Origin: Rhodanobacter sp. ANJX3
GTDB lineage: Bacteria; Pseudomonadota; Gammaproteobacteria; Xanthomonadales; Rhodanobacteraceae
DNA length: 64,000 nucleotides
Assembly (NCBI RefSeq): GCF_014200755.1
Contig: NZ_JACHCM010000003.1
Span: forward strand, 310,001 to 374,000
Reading direction: 5' to 3'
Part shown: positions 56,456-64,000 of the stretch, piece after piece
Numbering within the stretch: position 1 is the stretch's first letter
How the letters are laid out: each line of letters begins with the position of its first letter
Position numbers and translations under genes: made by a program
Notes under the pieces: generated by a model
Told to the model about the DNA's origin: nothing
Databases searched by the model: none
The model's input: the letters and a program-made list of their open reading frames with translations, nothing else

Positions 56456-58039
56456 ATGTCGAGAACACTTCCCCTTTTGAGCCGCGCCATCGCACTCGGA
56501 TTTCTAGGCTCGCTGCTGAGTCTGTCCGTCGGCGCACAGGCGCCGTCAACCGCGCCACATGCGTCGGACACGGCCATGGCGCCTTCGGGCGTTTACTACG
56601 AAATCTTTGTACGAGCATTCGCCGACAGCAACGGCGACGGCATCGGCGATCTCAACGGCATCACAGGCAAGCTCGATTATCTGAAGTCGCTCGGCGTCAG
56701 CGGCCTCTGGCTGACGCCGATCAATCCCTCGCCGAGTTATCACGGCTACGACGTCACCGACTATTACGGCATCAACAGGCAGTTCGGTACGGCAGCGGAT
56801 TTTCAGAAGCTGCTCGACGAGGCGCACAAGCGCGGTATTGCGGTGATCATCGACTTGGTGATCAACCACACCAGCGATCAGCATCCGTGGTTCCAGTCCG
56901 CAGTGGACCCGAAGAATCCGAAACACGACTGGTACAGCTGGTCGAACGCGCACACCGACCTCAAGGCCATCAGTGCCACGGATACGCCGGCGTGGCATGT
57001 GCTGGGCGACCAGCATTATCTGGGCACGTTCACCCGTGCCATGCCCGACCTCGACTACGACACGCCCGCAGTGCGCCAGGAAATGATCAAGCTCGGGCGC
57101 TACTGGCTCGGCAAGGGCGTCGACGGCTTCCGGCTCGATGCCGCGCAGCACATCTACTTCGACCTGAAGTCACAACGGAACGATCCGAAGATTCTGGCCA
57201 AGAACATCACCTGGTGGTCGGACTTTCGCCACGGCCTCGATACCGTCAAACCCGATGCGTATGTGGTCGGCGAAGTGACGCGCGATAACCCGCAGGAGAT
57301 CGCGCCCTATTTCAAGCCGCTCAGTGCGGCCTTCGATTTTCCGCTGGCCACGCAGTTGATCGAAAGCGCCAAGAGCGAACGCGCGGGTAATCTCGGCGCG
57401 CTGCTGGATCGCACCGAAGCGGCGTATCGCCAAGTGACCGGCAAGTCAGGCGTCGATGCGCCCTTCCTTTCCAATCACGATCAGAGCCGGGTAATGAGCC
57501 AGCTCGACGGCAGCGCGCAGCATATGCGTATGGCCGCAGCGATGCTGCTGACCCTGCCCGGCCATCCCTTCATCTACTACGGTGAAGAGCTTGGCATGCG
57601 CGGACAGAAGCCTGACGAAAATATCCGCGAGCCGATGCGCTGGCATCGCGACGATCATGGCGCCGATGAAACGCACTGGAAGGCCTTCAGCGCCGGCGAC
57701 GGCCCTGAGGTTTCGGTCGACGCCGAACAGGCCGATGCCCATTCGCTGCTGCACTACTACACCACCCTGATCGGCTGGCGCCGCCAGATCAGCGCCCTGC
57801 GCGACGGCACGCTGAGCGCATGGTCGCCATCCAATCCGCAGATCGCCGCCTGGCAGCTCAGCGATGCGCAAAGCCATGTGCTCGTCGTACACAACCTGTC
57901 GGGCGAGACGCAGACGGTCGACGTATCGCATGCTCTCGGACACCGCTTCGACACGCTGCAGGAAAAAAGTCGTCAAGACATTACGCTTGCTCAGGGAAAC
58001 CTGCGGCTACCGCCGTACAGCAGCGCCATCGTGCGCTGA
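56456..58039 (+). CDS. Secreted GH13 alpha-amylase family enzyme
   Basis: 527 residues. Signal peptide about 1-28 (LGFLGSLLSLSVGAQA). GH13 regions: DLVINHTS (I), GVDGFRLDAAQHIYF with nucleophile Asp (II), VVGEVTRD with Glu (III) and FLSNHDQSRV (IV). C-terminal beta domain from about 440. It would cut starch-type glucans in the periplasm or outside, feeding the receptor and the cytoplasmic alpha-glucosidase. ATG 56456 has GGGA upstream; ATG 56438 would weaken the signal peptide. Confidence 0.9.
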   Translation: MSRTLPLLSRAIALGFLGSLLSLSVGAQAPSTAPHASDTAMAPSGVYYEIFVRAFADSNGDGIGDLNGITGKLDYLKSLGVSGLWLTPINPSPSYHGYDVTDYYGINRQFGTAADFQKLLDEAHKRGIAVIIDLVINHTSDQHPWFQSAVDPKNPKHDWYSWSNAHTDLKAISATDTPAWHVLGDQHYLGTFTRAMPDLDYDTPAVRQEMIKLGRYWLGKGVDGFRLDAAQHIYFDLKSQRNDPKILAKNITWWSDFRHGLDTVKPDAYVVGEVTRDNPQEIAPYFKPLSAAFDFPLATQLIESAKSERAGNLGALLDRTEAAYRQVTGKSGVDAPFLSNHDQSRVMSQLDGSAQHMRMAAAMLLTLPGHPFIYYGEELGMRGQKPDENIREPMRWHRDDHGADETHWKAFSAGDGPEVSVDAEQADAHSLLHYYTTLIGWRRQISALRDGTLSAWSPSNPQIAAWQLSDAQSHVLVVHNLSGETQTVDVSHALGHRFDTLQEKSRQDITLAQGNLRLPPYSSAIVR

Positions 58040-58060
58040 GCGCTTCGGCAGGTCGATGCA

Positions 58061-58092
58061 AAAAGGCCTCTTCCGTTTGGAAGAGGCCTTTT
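58061..58092. terminator. Bidirectional rho-independent terminator
   Basis: 14-bp stem AAAAGGCCTCTTCC / GGAAGAGGCCTTTT with a four-base loop; works for both the amylase gene and the convergent second receptor gene. Confidence 0.9.
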
Positions 58093-58136
58093 ATTTCTGC
58101 GCGAAGCGTTTCGAAAGCGAGGTTATTCCAACCTTC

Positions 58137-60602
58137 TTACAAACTCGCCGAGAACGTCACGAAAAACTGCCGCGGTGCGATCGGGTAAGTGTTGTAGGTA
58201 CCCGAGGCGGCGCCGACCACCACTTCGTACGCGCCCTTCTTCTGTAGCAGGTTGCTGACGTTCAAGCTGATTTTGGCATCGTGCAGGATGCCCAGCGTGC
58301 CCGGTATCGCGTAACTGGCCTGCACGCTGAGCAGGAAGTAGCTCGGCACCGACAAATCGTTGGTATAGGTCGCATAGACCTTGCCGACGTAGTCGCCCAC
58401 CAGCTGACCGCTGATCGCGCCGTAGTTCGCGCTGAAAATGAACTTGTTCAGCCACTCCGGGCTGCCCGGCACGTTCTTGCCCGAGGTCGGCACCACGGTA
58501 GTGCCGCTGAGGTAGTTGTCGTTGTACTGCGACTGGTTGTACGACAGGGCGTCGTAGAAACTCAGGTGATCGCCGAAATGCAGCGTACCGGCAATATCCA
58601 CGCCGTTGGTGGTGACGCTGCCGACGTTGGCGATGATCGGCGCGCCGCCGACGATGGATGAAATCACCGGGGTCGGGCTGATCGACAGCAGGCGGTTAGA
58701 GAAGTCGACGTGGTAGACGCTGACCTGGCCATCGATACCGCTCACCGGCCCAAGATTGAAATCATGCTGCGTACGCAGCCCGAGTTCTTCCGTCCACGAG
58801 GTTTCCGGCGACACCGTCTGCTTGAACTGATTGAACGCGGCCTGGCTACCCAAGCTCCACGGCGACAGTCCGCCCGCACCGTAGGTGATGAACTGGCGCG
58901 TGTTTTTCTGCACGTTGGCGAACAGCTGATCCTGAGCGGTGATATCCCAGGTCGCGCCAATCTGCGGCAAAAATTTCTGCCGCGTGTCGATGGTACCCGC
59001 CGGCAGCTGCGTCACGCCCACGGTCGAACCCGGCAGCGGCTGGGTCGGCACGCGGCCGGTGGCGAACTGGAAGCTGGACTTGAAGCCTGCCGACAGCGTG
59101 ATCTCCGGCGTGATGAACCACTGATCGGACACGTACGGCTGCACGACCTGCGTGCGGTTCTCGACGTTGTACTGTGTGATCAGCGGCGTCAGATCGTCAT
59201 TCGGCCGCTGATACGGCGAGGTGGGGTCGTTGACGTCCAGCGCATACCAGCGGCGGTATTGGCCCGAGCGGTTCAACTCGTACCAAATGCCGGCGTCGAG
59301 CTGGTTGTTGCCGGCCACCCAATCCACGCTGGAGAGAAAGCCGGTGCGGTTGATCTGGTACTCGGTGGTACGCGTGGCATAGCCCGAATTGCCGAACACC
59401 TGCTTGAGGTTCTGACCCGGGTAGTAAACGCTGAAAAGTGCCGGCAGCCCCGCCACCTGGATCGGGCCGGCCACCACGCCGACGCCGTCGTTGTGGTGGA
59501 AGTAGACCTGGTTGCTCCAGGTTACGCCGTCGCTGATCTTCCAGTCGTACTTGGCGTACGTCAGATAGTCGGTACGCTGAGCGTCGCTGTAATAGTTGCG
59601 ATAATTGTTGCCGGCCGACGCGGGCGGTGCGCCATTGGCGCCCAGATACGCCAGCGCGTACGGAAAATTCGGATAGGTAAAGGCGCGCGTATACGGCAGC
59701 ACCGTGCCCTGACCCGCCGCGGTGCCGTGATAAACGCTGTCCTCGTTAGGCTCGACCTTGTCCGAGTAATCGGCGAAAAAAGTGAACTTGCCGTTGCTGT
59801 CGTCGTGCACGAACTTGCCGTCGGCCTGCACGCCGCGCTGATGGCCGGCAAAATCCCACGCGCGCTGATCCTGGTTGACGAACGAGGCATACGCCGAATT
59901 GCCGTTGCCGAATTCGCCGGTGTCGTAGCGCAGGTAGCTGCGCGTGGTCGAATAGCTGCCGAAGGTCTGTGCGAACTTGAGGCCGGAAGTCTTGGACGGA
60001 TCACTGGAGACCGTGGTCACCGTGCCGCCGAGATTCGAGGTCGACGCGGTGGATAGATCGCCCGCGCCCGAAGCCAGCGTCACCGAGCCCACGTCTTCGC
60101 TGATCACCGCGCGCTGCGGCGACAGGCCGTTGTAGTTGCCGTACTGCTGGTCGCCCAGCGGCACGCCGTCCATCGTGTACCCGAGCTGCTGCGTGCTGAA
60201 ACCGTGCACGAACAGCTGCGTGTTCTGCTCGTTGTTGCCCCACGGATCGGCGGTGAGATACAGCACGCCGGGCAGGGTCTGAATTGCCTTCAGCGGGCTG
60301 GCGCCCGGCTGGATTTTCTGGATCTCCTTACCGGTCAGCGACACCGCCGAGCGCGTGCTCTTGGCGCTCACCACCACCGAGTCGAGATCCTTGGGCGAAG
60401 CGCTGGCGCTCGAAGCAGGGCTGTCCTGTGGCGCCGCTGGCGCTGGCGCGGTATTCGCTTCGCTGCCAGTGACGGCGCTCGACGACGTCGTGACGTCAGC
60501 GGCCATGGCGCCATGGCTGGCCAAGGTCGCCGCGATGGCAGCGACCAACAGACGAACACGATAAGGCCGCACGGTGATACGTGCGGAAGGGCAATACGAC
60601 AT
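58137..60602 (-). CDS. TonB-dependent receptor (second)
   Basis: 821 residues. Signal peptide to about 35 (ASHGAMA); an Ala/Ser/Pro-rich linker; TonB-box-like DSVVVSA near 75; plug with LKAIQTLPGVLYLTADPWG and YTMDGVPLGDQQYGNY; barrel ending FFVTFSASL. The plug resembles receptors of the Fe-siderophore/unknown-substrate group rather than the long carbohydrate type next door. Substrate unknown. ATG 60602 has GGGAGG close upstream; the frame extends 24 codons further without support. Confidence 0.88.
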   Translation of the reverse strand: MSYCPSARITVRPYRVRLLVAAIAATLASHGAMAADVTTSSSAVTGSEANTAPAPAAPQDSPASSASASPKDLDSVVVSAKSTRSAVSLTGKEIQKIQPGASPLKAIQTLPGVLYLTADPWGNNEQNTQLFVHGFSTQQLGYTMDGVPLGDQQYGNYNGLSPQRAVISEDVGSVTLASGAGDLSTASTSNLGGTVTTVSSDPSKTSGLKFAQTFGSYSTTRSYLRYDTGEFGNGNSAYASFVNQDQRAWDFAGHQRGVQADGKFVHDDSNGKFTFFADYSDKVEPNEDSVYHGTAAGQGTVLPYTRAFTYPNFPYALAYLGANGAPPASAGNNYRNYYSDAQRTDYLTYAKYDWKISDGVTWSNQVYFHHNDGVGVVAGPIQVAGLPALFSVYYPGQNLKQVFGNSGYATRTTEYQINRTGFLSSVDWVAGNNQLDAGIWYELNRSGQYRRWYALDVNDPTSPYQRPNDDLTPLITQYNVENRTQVVQPYVSDQWFITPEITLSAGFKSSFQFATGRVPTQPLPGSTVGVTQLPAGTIDTRQKFLPQIGATWDITAQDQLFANVQKNTRQFITYGAGGLSPWSLGSQAAFNQFKQTVSPETSWTEELGLRTQHDFNLGPVSGIDGQVSVYHVDFSNRLLSISPTPVISSIVGGAPIIANVGSVTTNGVDIAGTLHFGDHLSFYDALSYNQSQYNDNYLSGTTVVPTSGKNVPGSPEWLNKFIFSANYGAISGQLVGDYVGKVYATYTNDLSVPSYFLLSVQASYAIPGTLGILHDAKISLNVSNLLQKKGAYEVVVGAASGTYNTYPIAPRQFFVTFSASL

Positions 60603-60738
60603 TTTCAGCCTCCCAATGATGCGGCCGGCACACGCCAGGGCCGCCACAAACGCCGATGTTGAAGCACGACGCAACTTATTGCGGCAATGCTAGGCAATCG
60701 GCATGTCATTGCGATTGGTTTGACGTTACAGAACGACG

Positions 60739-61935
60739 TCACCCGCTCGGCGAAAGCTTCGCGCGTATCAGCCGCGGGCTGACCATCGGCACGGTGAGCA
60801 TGGTGCTGGCCACCGCCATCAGCAGCAGCGCGGTAAAGGTGGCGCCGGTAATCAGATGACGATCCAGCAGGATGTTGACGAAAATGATCATGATCAGCGC
60901 CTTGGTCTGCAGCAGCCAGCCGACGATCCACGCATCGCCCTTCGGCCAGCCTAGCCAGCGGCCGGCCAGATGGATGCCGGCCAACTTGCCGGCCACGGCG
61001 GCGACCAACAGCACCGCCGCGGCGATAAATACCGCGCCTCCCCCGACCGTCCAGTTGGTGCGCAGCCCGGTCGAGAGAAAAAACACCGGCATCACCACCA
61101 GCAGCACGTGCTTGCGCAGCAGGTCCATATGGCCTTGGTTGAACCACTCGCGATCGATCACCGCCCCCGACAGAAACGCGCCGACCATGAAGTGCAGGCC
61201 CGCGCGATCGGCGGCAAAGCCGCAGGCGGCCAGCCAGATCAGGCCGACGTACCAGCGATCGGACTCGGGTATCCGCTGCATCAGCCTACGGAACAGCCAC
61301 GCGGTCGGCGCAAACAGCAGCAGAAACAGCAGCTGCAGCCCGACCCGATGCCAGTCGAGCAGGATCAGCGCCAGCACGCCCCAGATCGCCAGATCGTCCA
61401 GACTCGCATAGCGCAGCACGCGCTGACCCAACGGCGCGCGCATGATCTGAAGCTTCTCCATCAGCAGCAGCAGGATCGGCAGCGCGGTCACCGCGCAGGC
61501 CATGCCGACGCCCAGCAGAAACTGCCAGGGCGCGGCGGCCTCGCCGATAAACCCCGTGCGCCACGCCAGCAGCCCGGCAGCCGCCAGGCTCCCAAAAATG
61601 AGCGGTACGCCCAGTGCCAGGCCGGCGGTAATGCCGCACTCGCGCCGCTGCAGCCAGACCTGCTTCAGATCGAGCTCGATGCCGGCAATCCACACGAATA
61701 CCATCACCGCCCACCACGCGATGCCGTTGAGCGCCTGGATCACCGGCGGGCTGAAGACGGTGGCGTAGTAGTCGGGGAATGCCGCGCCGAGAATGCCCGG
61801 CCCCAGCACGATGCCGGTAACGATCTGCACCACCACCAGCGGCGCATAGTAATCCGTGCGGCCCAGCCGCCAGATCAGGTACGGCACGCTGAAGATGATC
61901 GTCATGGCGATCAGGAAAATATCCGTGCTGTTCAT
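60739..61935 (-). CDS. CPA2-type cation:proton antiporter (Kef/NapA-like)
   Basis: 398 residues with about 12 helices. ASLDDLAIWGVLALI resembles the conserved acidic ion-binding site of CPA2 transporters, and AFLSGAVIDRE and LRTNWTV are family-like. No C-terminal TrkA-N/RCK domain, unlike KefB/C. It would exchange Na+ or K+ for protons across the inner membrane. 136 bases separate it from the downstream receptor gene. Confidence 0.87.
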   Translation of the reverse strand: MNSTDIFLIAMTIIFSVPYLIWRLGRTDYYAPLVVVQIVTGIVLGPGILGAAFPDYYATVFSPPVIQALNGIAWWAVMVFVWIAGIELDLKQVWLQRRECGITAGLALGVPLIFGSLAAAGLLAWRTGFIGEAAAPWQFLLGVGMACAVTALPILLLLMEKLQIMRAPLGQRVLRYASLDDLAIWGVLALILLDWHRVGLQLLFLLLFAPTAWLFRRLMQRIPESDRWYVGLIWLAACGFAADRAGLHFMVGAFLSGAVIDREWFNQGHMDLLRKHVLLVVMPVFFLSTGLRTNWTVGGGAVFIAAAVLLVAAVAGKLAGIHLAGRWLGWPKGDAWIVGWLLQTKALIMIIFVNILLDRHLITGATFTALLLMAVASTMLTVPMVSPRLIRAKLSPSG

Positions 61936-62210
61936 TGGCTCTACCCGCTTGCCCCGGCTGGTGCACTATCGCGACGATCGTAGCGGATTTTCCTGCGCCG
62001 GCCGTTGGCATGCGTCCAAGCGATCAGGGGGCGCCCATAACGACACATCACAATGGTCTACTCACACGAGGGCCGTTAAGGTAGACACATAGAGTCGGCT
62101 TTCAGCACTTTACTGGCGCCGGTCAACGGCCTAAGCCCCGATCGCAACGCGTAGAAAATCTTCACTCATGGCAGGTGTCACAAGCCCGCCAACAACACTA
62201 TCGAGATCCC

Positions 62211-64000
62211 ATGTCGATCCATGTTGCCCTGACCCATATCACGCATTACCGCTACGACAGGCTGGTGAAACTGGGGCCGCAGGTGGTTCGCCTGCGGCCT
62301 GCACCGCACAGCCGCACGCCGATCCTCAGCTACTCGCTGAAGGTCGAGCCGGCCGGTCATTTCGTGAACTGGCAGCAGGACCCACAGGCCAACTGGCTGG
62401 CGCGGCTGGTGTTCCCCGAGCCCACGCGCGAGCTGCGCATCGAGGTCGACCTGGTCGCCGAGCTGTCGGTGATCAACCCGTTCGACTTTTTTCTCGAGCC
62501 GTACGCCGAAACCATTCCCTTCGCATACGACGCGGAACAGGGCGAGGAGCTGGCGCCGTATCTGAAAAAACTGCCGATGACGCCGCTGTTCGAGCGCTAC
62601 CTGGCCAAAATCCCGCGCGAGCCGCTGCGCAGCGTGGACTTCCTGGTCATGATCAATCAGCTGGTGCAGGGCGACGTCAGCTACCTGATCCGCATGGAGC
62701 CAGGCGTGCAGACGCCGGAAGAAACGCTGACCAACGGTTCGGGCTCGTGCCGCGATTCGGCGTGGCTGCTGGTGCAGCTGCTGCGCCATCTCGGGCTGGC
62801 CGCGCGCTTCGTCTCCGGTTACCTGATCCAACTGGTGCCCGACGTCAAATCATTGGACGGCCCATCCGGCACCACGGTCGACTTCACCGACCTGCATGCC
62901 TGGTGCGAGGTCTATCTGCCGGGCGCGGGCTGGATCGGTCTGGACCCGACTTCGGGCCTGTTCGCCGGCGAAGGACATATCCCGCTGGCCGCGACCCCGG
63001 AGCCCTCCTCGGCCGCGCCGATCAGCGGCGGTGTGGACGAAAGCGAGGTCGAGTTCGAACACATCATGCGGATCGAGCGCGTGTGGGAAGCGCCGCGCGT
63101 CACCAAGCCGTATACCGAAGACCAGTGGCAGACGATCGAGGCGCTCGGCCATCGCATCGACGAGGATATGCAAAAGCTCGACGTGCGCCTGACCATGGGC
63201 GGCGAGCCGACCTTCGTGGCGATGGACGACCCCGACGGCGCCGAGTGGAACATCGCCGCGCTGGGCCCGACCAAGCGCAAGCTGGCCGGCGAACTGTTCC
63301 ACAAGCTGCGAGCCAAGTATGCGCCCCACGGCCTCGTGCATTTCGGCCAGGGCAAGTGGTACCCGGGCGAACAGTTGCCGCGCTGGTCGCTCAACTGCTT
63401 CTGGCGCCGCGACGGCGAGCCGCTGTGGAGCGACCCGTCGCTGCACGCCGACGAGCGCAAGCCGGGCAGCGCCGATGCCGCACTGGCCGAACGCTTTCTG
63501 CACGGCGTGGCAAAAACGCTGGGCGTGCAGGCCGGTCACGTATTCCCCGCGTACGAAGATGCGTTCTATTACCTCTGGCGCGAGCGCCAGCTCCCGGTCA
63601 ACGTCGATCCGCACGATGCCAAGCTGGACGATGCGCTGGAGCGCAAGCGGCTGGCCAAAGTCTTCGGTCAGGGCCTGGATAAAGTCGTCGGCCACGTGCT
63701 GCCGGTGACGCGCAGCAGCGACGGCAGCTGGAAAAGCGGCTCGTGGTATCTGCGCAGCGAGCGCTGCTATCTGGTGCCGGGCGACTCCCCCTTGGGCTAT
63801 CGCCTGCCGCTGGATTCGCAGCCGTGGGTGCGCAAGATCGATTTCCCGTTTGTCATACCGCCCGACCCTTCGCGCCCGGTGCTGAAGCTGCCCAGCGCCG
63901 ACGCGCTGAAAAAACAGCTGCTGCCGATCGAGAGCGGCGTCGCATTGAGCGGGCATGTCACCACCACCGAGGATGTTCCGCCGGCAGCCGGCGAGTCGGC
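62211..64000 (+). CDS. Transglutaminase-like/DUF2126 protein (3' truncated)
   Basis: First 596 codons; the frame is open at the right edge. Residues 1-260 are a bacterial transglutaminase-like domain with an N-terminal beta part (THITHYRYDRLVKLGPQVVRLRP). The catalytic triad is Cys180 in GSGSCRDSAW, His229 in DLHAWCEVYLPGAGW and Asp245 in LDPTSG. From about 300 begins the DUF2126 domain (RLTMGGEPTFVAMDDPDG, KLRAKYAPHGLVHFGQGKWYPGEQLPRW). Full-length members are about 1100 residues. Related genes usually cluster with ATP-grasp and alpha-E domain proteins. A 504-codon frame at 62168-63682 in another phase is a shadow. Confidence 0.92.
   Translation, partial: MSIHVALTHITHYRYDRLVKLGPQVVRLRPAPHSRTPILSYSLKVEPAGHFVNWQQDPQANWLARLVFPEPTRELRIEVDLVAELSVINPFDFFLEPYAETIPFAYDAEQGEELAPYLKKLPMTPLFERYLAKIPREPLRSVDFLVMINQLVQGDVSYLIRMEPGVQTPEETLTNGSGSCRDSAWLLVQLLRHLGLAARFVSGYLIQLVPDVKSLDGPSGTTVDFTDLHAWCEVYLPGAGWIGLDPTSGLFAGEGHIPLAATPEPSSAAPISGGVDESEVEFEHIMRIERVWEAPRVTKPYTEDQWQTIEALGHRIDEDMQKLDVRLTMGGEPTFVAMDDPDGAEWNIAALGPTKRKLAGELFHKLRAKYAPHGLVHFGQGKWYPGEQLPRWSLNCFWRRDGEPLWSDPSLHADERKPGSADAALAERFLHGVAKTLGVQAGHVFPAYEDAFYYLWRERQLPVNVDPHDAKLDDALERKRLAKVFGQGLDKVVGHVLPVTRSSDGSWKSGSWYLRSERCYLVPGDSPLGYRLPLDSQPWVRKIDFPFVIPPDPSRPVLKLPSADALKKQLLPIESGVALSGHVTTTEDVPPAAGES

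Noticed and set aside
62168..63682. 504-codon open frame on the plus strand
   Set aside because: Its translation is Arg/Gly-rich with no domain, and it lies in another phase of the transglutaminase/DUF2126 gene, whose catalytic residues are all in the 62211 frame.

Overview
The window is a 64 kb piece of high-GC gammaproteobacterial chromosome. Gene content and sequence character fit Xanthomonadales, most likely Rhodanobacteraceae (Dyella, Luteibacter, Frateuria or Rhodanobacter type). This placement is inferred from protein character: large TonB-dependent receptors, a split proton-translocating transhydrogenase, a sigma/DUF3106 operon, and the rsmD-coaD and mutY-yggX blocks. No phylogenetic search was run. 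I see no prophage, insertion sequence, CRISPR array or rRNA. About 57 protein genes and one tRNA gene are supported. Many long open frames opposite real genes are high-GC shadows and were left out.

Region by region. 1-11.7 kb: a truncated polyphosphate kinase 2, a tightly coupled minus-strand trio (BrkB-like membrane protein, TlpA-like thioredoxin, acylphosphatase), a WrbA-like flavoprotein with DUF2069, a soluble GAF histidine kinase, a quinone oxidoreductase, small envelope and Cys-rich proteins, MgtC, a DoxX-like protein, a thioesterase facing an AidB-like acyl-CoA dehydrogenase, and a one-domain asparaginase. 11.8-20.1 kb: a secreted M4 protease, SufT, a membrane protein, and the transhydrogenase genes (pntAA, pntAB, pntB). 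A sigma factor/anti-sigma-like/DUF3106 operon on the opposite strand separates pntAA from pntAB. 20.2-33.2 kb: mostly housekeeping genes (cdd, MarC, nitroreductase, 5'-3' exonuclease, NUDIX, TMEM43-like, ggt, fdx, coaD, rsmD, ftsY, AsmA-like, mutY, yggX) ending in tRNA-Phe.

33.4-43.3 kb is the surface-structure region: an OmpA-type lipoprotein with a BamE-like domain, a short and a 1881-residue trimeric autotransporter with near-identical membrane anchors, an AraC-type regulator and a DUF2968 lipoprotein. The large adhesin carries three exact-length 579-bp (193-residue) tandem repeats. 43.5-49.4 kb is a molybdenum cofactor operon (moeA, moaA, moaC, mobA-like, moaD, moaE) leading into a cytochrome b and a lipid-anchored sulfite-oxidase-fold enzyme that would use the cofactor.

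49.5-64 kb: an M28 peptidase, then an alpha-glucan utilisation locus. In that locus a cytoplasmic GH13 alpha-glucosidase is divergent from a TonB-dependent receptor followed by a secreted GH13 amylase. The shared 447-bp spacer holds a perfect 17-bp inverted pair, each arm an imperfect palindrome around ATACGTAT, which looks like a pair of LacI-family-type operators. The window ends with a second TonB-dependent receptor, a CPA2-type antiporter and the first 596 codons of a transglutaminase/DUF2126 protein that runs off the edge.
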